Part shown: one piece after another, positions 13,501 through 23,899 of the stretch
Layout: the number at the start of each line of letters is the position of its first letter
How positions within the stretch are numbered: position 1 is the stretch's first letter
Assembly (NCBI GenBank): GCA_022495005.1
Contig: JAGYXB010000622.1
Coordinates: 310,001-374,000 of the forward strand
Source of the DNA: Rhyacophila brunnea
Taxonomy: Eukaryota > Arthropoda > Insecta > Trichoptera > Rhyacophilidae
Length of the DNA stretch: 64,000 nt
Reading direction: 5' to 3'
Position numbers and translations under genes: made by a program
The notes under the pieces: model-generated
Database searches by the model: none
What the model saw: only the letters and a program-made list of their open reading frames with translations
What the model was told of the DNA's origin: nothing

Positions 13501-16500
13501 TCATACTGTTTTTGTGAGCATATATTTATTTCTTCTTTACAATGTTTCTTTGTTTTTAAATGTCATGTTGTGAACCTCTTAAATCTATAATTTTTAATGT
13601 TCATGGTATGTAACAAATAAATAAATTTAAATTGAATTGACACACTGACTGACCCCCTACAATAAAAAAGTGAACAATTTAATTTAAATTTTCCAAATAA
13701 AGCAATGCATTCATTATTTAGGAATTGATAAAAAGAAAAAACCAATGGTGTAACACATTTAATTGGCTATAATTATATTAAGTAGTAATTCAAAAACTAT
13801 TTACACCCAATCCGTACTACTTCAGTTATTTGTGGTTACGCACGTTTTCAATGCACAATTAATTATTATTATTATGTAATATCACAGTGAGCATTAATTT
13901 TTTTAATATCACATTGAATAAGTATTTTTTTTTAACTAAACTTGTGAATCCGTTCCCGCTCACAATTGTCCAGTACAATTTTAACGTCCCATGGCATGAT
14001 TCATGAAGGTCCAAGAGCTCAAAGTTGAACTATAAGAAGGTGCTTGCCATAGACAAAGGTGTTAACAAAAATATTGTTAGTGATGGTGACCAATCAACTG
14101 TGCATGGACTGGGAACAATATATTGGTACCCCACAACAAAAATTCATTATGTATAATACATAGTAGTAAATATATTATTCTATATACCTTTTCTAGACTA
14201 GATGGAAAAGAAGAATTTAGAGATTTAAAGAAGAATATACCTACTATATTTTATAGTTAGGTCCAGGGTGCCAATAAATTCTCTGGTACCTACCTACTCC
14301 TTTTAATTTTTTTGTGATTGCTATATTATAGGCTTAGAAGCATAGAACGTCGATGTTACATAAATGCAACTAACGATAAAAGCAGGGAACTGAAATACAT
14401 AACGGGTAAGGCGATAGCAGGTAACCGACTCGATTAAGGAAGAATTCGGGTTAAACTTACACACGTGTCAATAATACGTTTTACGTTGAATACTGAAAAC
14501 TGTTCTCGGTTTATGCATTTACGCTCATTTAATGTTGGTGTATTACACACACTATTGCACGTGCATAATGCGTGCTTCATTTTCGTAGGACACTCACACA
14601 TTCAAAACCCTGCATCAAGATGCGGCATATTGAATATAGCCTATCGGTATTCTATTAATTATCTGTTCTGTGGATAAAAGCGATGCATTGATCAAAATGA
14701 CAGATGTGAAAATCTTTATTAACAAGGTAACGTTGCTTTCCGTAACCGAAGTTATTGATATTTTTAAAATTCCGATTGCTTGATCATTAATAAAATATTT
14801 TTAATCAACATAATTAAATGAACAGTTAATATAAACTGCAAATAATTTTAAATTTGGTATGTTATCAAAATTGGATCTATAAATTGACATTGTCAGTCTA
14901 GTGTGGCACATGGTGACACTTTTAATAATATAATAAGACATACCTACTTAATACTGCTAGTTTTTCGTGTTGGCATAGATAATCGGTATTCGAAAAAATT
15001 TTGCATTGTTGAAAACTGCCAAATAACATCAAAAACTGTATTTATTTAATAATGTCTGTTTAAGATAAGTAATAATTGTATAACAGCTGTCAGATTTGTT
15101 TCACTCTTTCGCCGCTAATGGCCCGTCTGTTGTACACTAATCACTATTTACCTGAATAACAACCGATTAGTGATTAACGATAAGTCACATTATATGCACC
15201 GGGAGCTTAAGACATTGTAGTCAACAATACGTAAACAAAAATATTAACACTTTATTGCTTCATAATATGATAGTTCAACATAGGTAACTGTTAAAACTAG
15301 TACCGTCATCTTTGTAAGAGTTCCCCCCTTCGAGCATCTTAGCACACCATCCGGAAGCACATGGTGCAGCTTCAACTCCCCGCGTCATATCGGCCTGTGT
15401 ACTGTTCAGCGTGAATGGATCTTTGCATGTGCCAAGGTCTCCCCGTGAGCGGCATGTGAAACATCTTTTGATAATACCTGAAAATATTCAATGGCATAGG
15501 TCAGTGGACATAACAAAGATCTAAAGAGAAAATCTAAAGAGACTTAGTCTCGAGAGGGTTGTTGGCAATAGGGGAAAGGGTTGTACCCTGGGGTATTTTT
15601 CAATTTTTTAATTATTGTACACCCATCTTTTGGTCGAGTAAGAAAACCTTTTAGCCCTGCATAGACAGTAAGTGTAGGTAGCTTTTAGCTAACATTCATT
15701 TATGCTATCATCAATGCGTACATCACAACTCACTGTTGAACCAGTTGGTTATTTTTGTCCCAAGGTATAACCACAGTCCTCTGCTTTCTTAGAAATTTTA
15801 CAGTACATTGGGACATGTCCCAAGGTAAAACCAGAATAGCGTCTCAAGGTGCAACCAAGCATACATTTGACAAAGTTTTCTAATATAGATATAATTTTTT
15901 TAACAAATTGTTGGATATATTGCTTACTTGCTGTGACAGTACTACATAAGAAAATATCGATAATTATGCTTACATTGCTTTTATACGTTTCGGAAATGTT
16001 AGCTAAATTTTACTTTGAAGGTAGCACAAAAGTAAATTGAGACTGACTTTTCAAAGAATAACTGAAACTTAAATGACTTGGTGAACAAATAGAGAACATA
16101 CTGTCCAACAAGATCTTCTTGGCTACGTGTTAAAACTGTGAACTAACAAGCTCCTCCCATTTTTAACCGTACTTCGATTGAAGCGCCTTCCGGTTAGCGA
16201 CGAGTTGTCAACGTGTTAAAACTGTGAACTAACAAACTCCACCTACTTTTAACCGCACTGGTGAATTCCGGATATTGCCTAGATCTTCTTGTCGGACAGT
16301 AGATGTCAACATAATGTGTAATTTCTACTGTCGCTGCTATAGTGGTTTAATTTCTAGAACAACTGTCCCAAGGTAAAACAGTTCCAAGATACAACCCTTT
16401 CCCTTACATTTATCTCATTGGGCTCATTTTGTTTGACATTTTTATTTACTTTAAAGTGGTCCAATTTAAATAACAACAGATAAATCAATTTGTATTATTT

Positions 16501-17292
16501 GTGGCACTGACTGCATATTCTGATTAGTTAAATAAATACTTACTCATAATTTAATTATTTTTTTAGAAGTCAAGCCAAAAGTTAAATAAACTACTTACTT
16601 CCCCACTGTCTATTATTTCATAATATTGTATTATTATGTTGTGATTAAATGAATCATAGTGTATGGACCTAGGTACATATTATTTTGAACTCAATTAAAA
16701 ACCAAACCAAGATATTATTACTTACCGACCGGCCTAATAATATGATGGTCAGTAGGTACCTATTTCATTTGAGGAATGTATAGCAATTTGAATCACTGTG
16801 TACAATAATACACACACATTTGAGTCATAATACGATCATATTAAACTGTCATGGAGGAGTTAATGTGATAAAAGAACAATATTCCTTTCAAGCTGTCGAG
16901 ACGGATAGGAAATGTTAGAACAAATACAGTTTCTGAAAGGTGTGACTCACAAAATTGTCAATATTCCTGAATGCGACCCTGACATATTATTACTGAATTG
17001 GATAGAGAAAGTGTACACATTACCTAGTTTAACTGACTAAATCAAGTTATAAACGAAACACAACTATCGTAATGAAAATATGTTGAAGGGGAATAGAAAT
17101 TCTAAAGTAATTTTTACACTTTTTTGAAGTTTTGTCATGGAAAATGACCTCGATTGCATATGGTTTACCTGGGAGACTTCGATGCACAGACAAGACAAAA
17201 ACCCGATGATAACTGATATAATTAAACTTACCTTCTGTATCATGCAAGGCAAATCCAAATAGCACACTTAATATTAAAAGTTGGTTAATCAT
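10288..17292 (-). CDS. Ly6/uPAR (quiver-type) three-finger GPI-anchored protein, 3 coding exons
   Basis: Coding exons are 17292-17232, 15477-15304 and 10502-10288. Each junction is GT-AG and leaves one base, so the 450 nt join without a break into 149 codons plus stop. The first 20 residues (MINQLLILSVLFGFALHDTE) form a hydrophobic signal sequence. The mature part has ten cysteines in the Ly6 pattern: CFTC, LGTCKDPF, APCASGWC, QRMC, ERCAY, YMCFC and DLCN. The DLCN ending and a hydrophobic C-terminal tail (about residues 125-146) indicate a GPI-anchored, cell-surface three-finger protein. Insect relatives act in septate junctions, sleep and ion-channel control, and cuticle or tracheal formation; which one this is cannot be told. 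Intron 2 (4.8 kb) and intron 1 (1.75 kb) are loaded with transposons. The reconstruction is seen directly; the role is family knowledge only. Confidence 0.88.
10916..11430 (+). mobile_element. Non-LTR retrotransposon reverse-transcriptase fragment
   Basis: Allowing for frameshifts and stops, the plus strand reads as reverse transcriptase: NQCGFR near 10960, a STTDQL...IRQILKKCDEF stretch, LFIDFRAAYDSV near 11060 (first catalytic Asp region) and AYAEDINIIAQN near 11350 (the YADD-type box, here AED). It lies in intron 2 of the Ly6-type gene, antisense to it. It is clearly dead, and later insertions separate it from its 3' part at 12060-12124 and 12463-12955. Confidence 0.8.
11734..11865 (+). 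pseudogene. MADF-domain N-terminal fragment
   Basis: A 43-codon frame starts at ATG 11734 with MTDERTNIYFVQEIEKYPC and continues IYDYIRRDHS before losing similarity and stopping at 11863. The FVQEIEKYPCIYDY core is typical of the first helix of MADF (Myb/SANT-like) domains, which occur in host regulators and in the accessory proteins of Harbinger-type transposons. It interrupts the LINE sequence, so it probably came in with a transposon fragment. Its exact insertion limits could not be read. Confidence 0.55.
12060..12955 (+). mobile_element. Non-LTR retrotransposon, 3' part, split by a hAT-like MITE
   Basis: 12060-12124 encodes NVEKTKYMVLSRGPDRAC and 12463-12955 resumes with HNYTF, then LYKTLIRPVVIYSSDTW, ELGRLRKLGHVHRMDE and a basic tail. 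These are characteristic of the thumb and C-terminus of an insect endonuclease-reverse transcriptase. The break at 12125-12462 is exactly the MITE plus its 8-bp duplication. Several stops and shifts show that it is a relic. Confidence 0.8.
12133..12454. mobile_element. hAT-like MITE, family W, copy 1
   Basis: The 322-bp element is flanked by the direct repeat TTCACAGC (12125-12132 and 12455-12462), an exact 8-bp duplication. The ends read CAATGACATTA and its reverse complement, fitting the hAT terminal pattern CA-x-x-G. A second copy is at 28164-28520. It is inserted in LINE coding sequence. Confidence 0.92.
12956..15303. other. Intronic AT-rich DNA (Ly6-type gene intron 2)
   Basis: No coding exon or delimited element was recognised. 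The frames open here are short and low in complexity. Confidence 0.4.
15304..15477 (-). CDS. Ly6-type gene, exon 2 (first cysteine fingers)
   Basis: Acceptor TTTTCAG precedes 174 nt encoding GIIKRCFTCRSRGDLGTC and APCASGWCAKMLEGG, then donor GTACTA. It holds six of the ten cysteines. The donor is weak by consensus but is the only one that keeps phase with exon 3. Confidence 0.87.
15571..16404. mobile_element. Non-autonomous DNA element with subterminal GTCCCAAGGTAAAACC repeats
   Basis: The ends are inverted: GGGGAAAGGGTTGTACC at the left and the complement of AGGGAAAGGGTTGTATC at the right. Inside, variants of GTCCCAAGGTAnAACC occur at 15757, 15817, 15841, 16365 and 16382, and in reverse at the left end. 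Repeated subterminal motifs of this kind are usually transposase-binding sites. No coding capacity was seen. It lies in intron 1 of the Ly6-type gene and contains a second palindromic element at 16100-16300. Confidence 0.75.
16100..16300. mobile_element. Nested short element with ACTGTCC ends and internal tandem duplication
   Basis: Ends ACTGTCCAACAAGA and TCTTGTCGGACAGT are inverted. Two tandem units each begin CGTGTTAAAACTGTGAACTA (16125 and 16214 region). An inverted relative is at about 61643-61800. Confidence 0.65.
17232..17292 (-). CDS. Ly6-type gene, exon 1 (signal peptide)
   Basis: The ATG at 17292 opens a 61-nt exon that ends GAAG before donor GTAAGT. It encodes the hydrophobic leader and leaves one base for the next exon. 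Confidence 0.85.
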
Positions 17293-17612
17293 TATTAGGT
17301 TTTGAACGTCACTTTCGTATTTTATTGTGCCTTAACATCACTCAACAATGATTACATTTCTTGCTGCCATTCTTCAATATTTTTATATCCGCCTTTAAAG
17401 CCATACGAATTTACCAATTAAGACATATATTTTCTCGTTTTATCATACGAACCACTAACGTGGAAGAAAGAGATGTAAAATATCATCTAGTTTCTATGCG
17501 TTGTTTGAAGGCTATCCTGTGACGTTTAAAGAAAACTAGAATGGTTAAAAAATATTTTCTTTTGAAAGTTGGTATCTATTACCTACTGTCAAAAGAGGTT
17601 GGACGTCTCCAT

Positions 17613-17825
17613 CAGTGTTGCCAACCGTAATATAAATATAGTACAATACTATAATTTTGAATCCACGAAAAATGATAGTTTTATACAAATATGCCAAAAA
17701 TAGTATAATTTTGAAAGATTCCAGACGAGAAATGTTCATGTACTATAGTTTTTTCAGAAATACTATAAATTTTACCCTTTTGTACTATAATCAACATAGG
17801 AATGGAGGAAAGGATGGCAGCACTG
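17613..17825. mobile_element. hAT-like MITE with perfect 8-bp duplication
   Basis: The direct repeat GTCTCCAT (17605-17612 and 17826-17833) flanks 213 bp that begins CAGTGTTGCCAACC and ends GGATGGCAGCACTG, imperfect inverted ends starting CAGTG. It is AT-rich inside. A 5'-truncated relative is at about 51890-52067. Confidence 0.92.
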
Positions 17826-18473
17826 GTCTCCATAGACTAATATACTTAGGAGCGAATGCAGAAACATTTGTCTTAACTAAAATTTCCTTAGCAGAAAACA
17901 CTATGCTGAAACATTGTCCTTAGTTATGATCATTTCTATTGAAAATAATACCATATTTAAAAATTCTCTTTCATATAGTTTAGGTAAATTATTTTATAAT
18001 TATTAAACGATGACAAAAATATGACAACTGCATTTTATAAATGCAATGACTATAAATACATATTAATATTTAATTATAATACTCTTATGTTTCCGTTATA
18101 AGTCGTTATACGTGATTCCACAGGCACCGCAAGATATTTTTTTAACATGGTAACACTAGCGTCAAGTGTCATTCTTCACCTGGCATTTTGTATTTCTGCG
18201 GGCTGGAGTATAAAAGTAAAATAATATTCTGCAAGTACATGCCAAACGAATTAACACTATCAATATCCATATTGAGATACATTGTTAAATGAAGTTGAGT
18301 GTTTGGACTGTTTTATAGATATGCGAATTTATTTTGACAGCAGCTGTCAGTGGTAAATGGAAATACAGAAGGGGGCGTGTTCATAACAAAAGTAGTCTAT
18401 GGTTAAGGATTCCTTAACTCTATACTCAGGATTGTCTATAGTTAAGTCATGCTTTTCGGCGACTTATCCTTAA

Positions 18474-18836
18474 GCCTCAATTACATTGAGCTTCTTTACG
18501 AGCTGTTTATTGGCGAATTAACAATCTGCCTGTAAAGTCGCCCAGTGTAATCATCGAATAAGCTAATAAGCAGGTTGTAAACACTCTACCGAGAAAAGTT
18601 GAGGGCCGGTCAACTTTACACGCTACACGCCAGCGTGTGGGCCTACTGCGTCTGCACAGTAGAGCGCAGTACCAACCTGTAAAAAAACGAACTACGTTCC
18701 GTCAAAATAGTCACTGGCTTGTGGCTTCTCAGCGAATGGAAAGTTGTGTGTGTAATCATCAAATCGCAGTAGCTGAATAGCCCACTTTTAAATTCGCCAA
18801 TAAACAGCTCGTAAAGAAGCTCAATGTAATTGAGGC
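18474..18836. repeat. Long inverted-repeat element (about 46-bp arms)
   Basis: The arm 18474-18520 starts GCCTCAATTACATTGAG and is matched almost perfectly, in reverse, by 18791-18836, around a loop of about 270 bp. It looks like a foldback or MITE. No target duplication was recognised. Confidence 0.75.
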
Positions 18837-19039
18837 GTTTGGAATGAAATCTTAGATTGTGCATGATGCTCCGGTTCGTATCTTTTAACCTGAACGAAAC
18901 AAATCAAACGAAACCATAGACAATATGCGTCCAAATTGTATGAGTAGAAAGTAGATCGGAAATGGTTTGAAATTTGACGTTTGGTTCAGTGTATCATTGA
19001 AAATCAAACCGTTCTCGGACTATCAGAAATGGTTTGACA

Positions 19040-19695
19040 CAATGCCTGAACAAAAACGATGCATGAGTGCGAGTGAGAAAGTATTCGGCACCCTTATAAT
19101 CTTTGCGACACGCGCTAGAGTAAGATAAAAGGTCTACATATGTGTGAGTTAGTTTCCAAAAATATCGCCGGCAAATCGTGGTGAATCGCTTCACGTAGCG
19201 TCGATAACCTGCAAGCTTGTGTTGCTAAAATTGCTATTTTTGTGTTAAACATAAAGTCAGTGGTAAATATTTTTAGTTAATTAAGTAGGAAGATGGTTAT
19301 GTGTGTTGTATTAAAATATGGTAGCCGTACTGATAAGCAAGAAGATGGTATTACGTTTCATAGGTAAGTTGATACATGTTCGTGATAATTTATTTGTATA
19401 TTATTATATATTTTAATATCAGTGACCTAGTGTTTCTTTAAAATAACTTAAATTATGATATCTTTACCTAATGGTTGCATTTTGACCGCTTAAAAATACT
19501 ATATAACGTAAAAAAATAGAAAATTATATTTTAATTCTGAGCGTCTAGTGCGAGCACTTTTGGCGAGCACTCGCGAAATGTTCTATGGTCTCGAACATTT
19601 GTAGACTAATGCGTTCGCTCGCCCACAAACCAAACGCACGGCACGCAGCTTCATAGCAATGCAACGGGTGGCGTCTAGATGAATCTATAGTCTAT
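19040..19695 (+). mobile_element. Insertion with THAP exon, flanked by GGTTTGACA repeats
   Basis: The 9-base direct repeat GGTTTGACA at 19031-19039 and 19696-19704 occurs only once in the matching V copy at 45150-45190, so the 656 bp between are an insertion. It includes a THAP-type first exon. P elements encode THAP-domain transposases and make 8-bp duplications, so a deleted P-like element is the favoured reading. Inverted ends were not recognised. Confidence 0.68.
19293..19363 (+). pseudogene. THAP-domain first exon, truncated
   Basis: The ATG at 19293 opens MVMCVVLKYGSRTDKQEDG followed by ITFHR, ending at donor GTAAGT. This is the N-terminus of a THAP (C2CH) DNA-binding domain: a first Cys, a Ser-Arg turn, Asp-Lys, and the hallmark GITFHRFP-type strand, cut here by the intron. 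The second zinc Cys position holds Tyr (KYG rather than KCG), so the zinc site would be damaged. No following exon is present in the insertion. Confidence 0.65.
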
Positions 19696-20160
19696 GGTTT
19701 GACATGAAACGTCAAACCAATTCGGACGATCCATAGACTAAAATGACGATCTGTCAGTGATGATAGGCATTATTCAGCATTTATATATCGTGAGATGTTC
19801 ATATTAATATTTTAAACATTTACACCATAGGAGTTCACTTGAATTATGTATATTATAGATTAATAATCAATACCTATTATTCATAACTAACCATATGCGA
19901 ACAAGAAGCCGGATTTGGTATTATTATCCCGAAATCTAGCCATATTTTATATGCAGAGTTCGATTTAATATCATTACGTAGGTACTTACTTATAATTATT
20001 ATCATGTCATACCAAGAATTTATTTTCATTTTATATACGTATATTTTGTAACGGAGATTCTAAACTACAAACTGTCTTAAATCAACCCGGAATGATCAGG
20101 TTTTATATTATTAGGTACCTAACGAATTTTACAATTTAATATGTTCGATTGTCGTCTAAG

Positions 20161-20806
20161 GCCTACCGCGCATGAACGATTTACTATCGTACGGTCAACA
20201 ATCGATGAGTTGTAAACATCGTATTGCAATGCAACCCCGCGCATGGACGATCGAGCGAACGGCCGAGTTGAAAATCTGTGTTCAGACACAAAATTTTACA
20301 CCGATTCGAACCGGCTGGGACCCCATTGGCAATGCTTTTAAATGAGAGCCCGCGCATGATAGGTACATCATAGCCGGCCGAGAGTATACTCACACAAGCA
20401 CGCACAAGTGACGCGGTCGTATGGAGAGCAAGAATACATCAAACCGCTACGAGATCCACATTTGACAGTTCATCGATGCGTACCTATTGGCTTTTCATGT
20501 GCGTACCAGTCCCATTTTTTCAGTTTCTTTCTTTATAAATGAATAATATATTTACCCACGTTTTAAAACAGTTTGATAATCTATACAAAATCTCTTCAAA
20601 ATCCATTTAGACGTTTCTTATCATATCGCGGGCGCAATTTTTCGGTGCGGACACATATCTTCAGTACGCGCGCATTGACTCCGATGTATATCACGCCATG
20701 CGCGCTCTAACATACTGGCCGGTAATGAATTGGATCATGTGCGAGCAAACCAACGATTGTCCGAATGCTACCGGCCGGTTATGTAACCGTCCATGCGCGG
20801 TAGGCT
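20161..20806. mobile_element. MITE with GCCTACCGCGCATG ends and TAA/TAAG duplication
   Basis: The ends GCCTACCGCGCATG and CATGCGCGGTAGGC are perfectly inverted. The flanks are TAAG at 20157-20160 and 20807-20810; the uninterrupted V copy at about 44760 has a single TAAG in the matching place. A TAA core fits PIF/Harbinger integration. It is about 646 bp, GC-richer than its surroundings, and has no coding capacity. Confidence 0.88.
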
Positions 20807-21534
20807 TAAGTCACAATATCATACTGTCGACATGAATACAATCTAACAAGTGGGCAATTAGGAAAAGCTTTAGGCAAAAGTTATTTTTAAAAACTTTTCT
20901 CATACCTATAAATCTTATAAATGAACTAAATGGCTACCTATTCATAAAGCATTATTTATATTTTATACATTTAAAATAAATGAATACGACAGTTTGTTAA
21001 ATTTGTGTTATTGTAGACGACGATAGGTTAGAATTTCATAACAAGTTGACGTTTCAATAAATGTGTTTCTGTTTTAGAGACTAATATGTTATTGAATTAA
21101 TTTTAAGAACTGGCAACACTAATTAGTCGTCAGAAAAGCGTTCCCTTGGACATTCTGCCGAACGGTCCTAAATCCAACGAATCAAACGGTTCCATTTGAT
21201 TTGTTTTATTCAGGTTGAATGAAACGAACCTTATGACGTCTCTCTTTGACTTTGGCGCCTTGGCGGAATCAAAGGTCGCCTAAATGGCCTAGGATCAAAT
21301 CCAAAGAGTTGAAGAAATCCTTCGCTATTTTCTCCAAACTTTATAATCAAATCAGGGTTTAAAAAAAACACTTAGCAAAACAGACGCTCCCACAATGGTT
21401 AGGGTCCGGACCCACCTCAAGAAACGAAAAAAATCAAATTATTTAGTTTAGGCATGTCAGTGGAAGATCCGTGACACTCATCACTTGGTGCAACCATGTG
21501 AACCATCCGATATATACTTTAATATTTTGACGCG

Positions 21535-23072
21535 GTAGGTACTGTCACGACCTCGGACTTCGGGTCTTATACCTAGAGTACCTTTTAGGGGTGTAGAGTG
21601 GCCTGAACACGCCCTTGGCCTCGTAGTCAAATAAACTGCACCGAGCCGCACCCTTGACCACCCAGAGGGACGTTTCTTTCCAGAAATAAGTCCCACGGCC
21701 CGTGTCTTTGAGGCTGAGGACACGGTTCGTGGAAGACCAGGCCTGAATAAATAAGAAAGCATGCGAGACGACGAATGAAATTGGGCTTTTGCCACTTAAA
21801 CATGTCAGTAGAATGTGTAGGCAAAACGCCAATAGATTGTAATAACTTGTATTGTGAATGAAAGAGAGGAATGTTAGGCAGTGCTAGGAGAAGAAAAAGA
21901 GTATTACGTCATAACTAAATCGTAAGATATGTAAAATTAAGATCTATAAAAAAATCCGCAGTACGGACACTACGTTGTAATAACGCGTAAGTGTGCCGTA
22001 CAAAATAAATGTAAACAATTTAACAGCGTTGATTCCGAAATAGAAAATAATGTTAAAAGTCGGCCGGCAACATTGTCTTTGACCGTTGGAGATATGCAAC
22101 GTCGCCCAAGAAAAACCGTTGGGGATGAATTTCAAGATGGCGTCAGTATGACGAAAATAGTAAGATGCGGCACACGTATTTCGTACTCGGTAACATAAAC
22201 TATTAAAAAAAAAATCGCGTGTCGATAGTATTTCGCGGCTATTGTATATTATAAGTAACCAGCTCGGGGATATAAATATTTTGGAATCAATTGCGCTTAT
22301 AAATTGTGTGTTATGAATAACCTATAATAATTCTTTAAAAAAAACATATTGTGTCCGTAAAAGAAACTATAAAACTATGTAATAATTATATGACATCGAC
22401 GTAAATATACCCTGCCGTTATAAAACTAATTCCGGTGCGTTATTTTACCCAGCCCCAAATCCTAAAAAAAAACATACTAAGAATAAAAAGCGACAGTTTA
22501 CCAGTTACTAAAAAAAAAATTGTGATACCAGGGTTCGAATTGAACTTTGTCTGAGCTAGACCGGAACCCTGGATTTATCATGTGGCCCCCCACGTTGGGC
22601 GCCACTTATTACTTCCCTCCATTTTGCGTGTGTGTGTGAATTTTTCAACTGTCACTTTTTGTTTTGTTTTCTGGTTTATCGTCTGCGTTTTAGGATTTGG
22701 AGGTAAATAATTGATACACCGGAATTATGATGGAAAGCGGCGAGTTTATTTACGTTAATATACTATATGGTTATATTTTTTAATAATTTTATTCTACGGA
22801 GGGCGAAATGTACGCGTTCTCGATTTAGCTGCTTGCAGCGTTCTGAGCGCCATTTTTTGGTTTTTTTTTCCAACGAGCGCCGTTGGCGAAAAAAAAGCGA
22901 CGTTGCAACATCTCCAACGGTTATATTAAATTTACGGCATTGCCGGCTGGGCTCTTTTATTATTATTTAATTTCGTAATCAGCGCTTTATTATTTGCTGG
23001 CTTTGATACCGATTCGGGCGTCTCCAGATACACAAAGACATCCCCAAATGGGGACCATACGGGGGTGTCACA
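21535..23072. mobile_element. LTR-retrotransposon-derived inverted arms
   Basis: Segments 22000-22520 and 22600-22990 are imperfect inverted copies of each other (matching blocks 22053-22130 with 22868-22945, and 22415-22500 with 22653-22735). The minus strand starts TGTGACACCCCC at 23072 and runs to a tRNA primer-binding site at 22604, so 23072-22605 behaves like an LTR. The left arm is a second, oppositely oriented LTR-like piece. TGTCACGACC at 21542 resembles another LTR start. No gag or pol coding was recognised. Confidence 0.6.
22588..22604 (-). other. Primer-binding site for tRNA-Lys
   Basis: The plus strand reads CCCCACGTTGGGCGCCA, which is the 3' end of insect tRNA-Lys(CTT) including the added CCA. 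On the minus strand it is therefore a standard reverse-transcription primer-binding site just inside the LTR-like segment. Confidence 0.75.
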
Positions 23073-23891
23073 GTACCTATGTCTAAAAGACAAGACAGTA
23101 CGAAAACAATTCGTGCACTAACGATGCACAATCAAACGAATACAAAAAAGTTGAAATTTCAAAATTGGGTGATCCAATAAAAGTAGGTACCTCTAGACAG
23201 CGCGGACGACAAACGGACTACCTAATAATTTTGACTGACCACGCGCTTTCGATAAGCACTTAAGGATGCGACAGGTCGCAATAACTAGTGGGTACAGTTA
23301 ATAGCTGCAAGCTACTGTGCGCCTCCATACATTGACCTCTACGTCATGATGCGGTAGGTAGTAGGTATGCGATTACTGTATTACGCCACGCGCTTTTTGC
23401 AGGTTGGGCGCTGACGGTATTGCAACAGTTTTAGTTCCAGGAACGACCGCGGTGACGTTTTACGACGACTAGACTTAAAAATCGGAGTATTTGGGTATGG
23501 ATGATGTACCCAGAAACATGCTGACGTCTGTGGTTGAAGTGACGAGAAGCTATAAATAGTAAGTCGTAAATATAAGTGAGTTGCACCCGTCAGATTTGAT
23601 AAGACGGATTAAAAATAAATTAATATGGACATTTTTCACAAAATGGACCTTTCTCTCTATACCATTTACTTTGTGCACGCGTGTAGTAAAAGCGTTGAGA
23701 ATAACTGGATTAGCTTTTGCAAAATAATTTCAAAGAACATTAATCAGCGATTGATTAATTTGACGTGTATCGTTAAATCTTTTTTGTAAAAGTTTTTTTG
23801 ACATAACAAACAGCTTACATCTTATAATAATAGTGCAACATAAATTATATACTATTGGATACTATAATCAGCTCTGCTATATTCCTTATCT
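23073..23891. other. Gene-free stretch between LTR remnant and MITE
   Basis: No exon or delimited repeat was recognised. Confidence 0.4.
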
Positions 23892-23899
23892 GTTTATAA

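Larger units (their letters stand above)
18873..21230. mobile_element. Repeat V, copy 1 (carries two later insertions)
   Basis: The ends are inverted: GGTTCGTATC at the left and GAAACGAACC at the right. Without its two insertions it is about 1.05 kb and aligns along its whole length, in reverse, with 44350-45328. No transposase was seen. Insertions are at 19040-19695 and about 20161-20806. Confidence 0.82.

Noticed and set aside
17047..17231. Continuation of the 17292 frame beyond the signal peptide
   Set aside because: The GTAAGT donor at 17231 and the perfect phase with the cysteine-rich exon at 15477 show that this part is intron.
21481..21832. Three overlapping minus-strand open frames (up to 104 codons)
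   Set aside because: They overlap each other in different frames, lie in LTR-like GC-richer DNA and show no protein similarity that I recognise.
22529..22573. GGTTCGAAT box suggesting a tRNA gene
   Set aside because: No box A at correct spacing and no cloverleaf; the site is the centre of the LTR palindrome.
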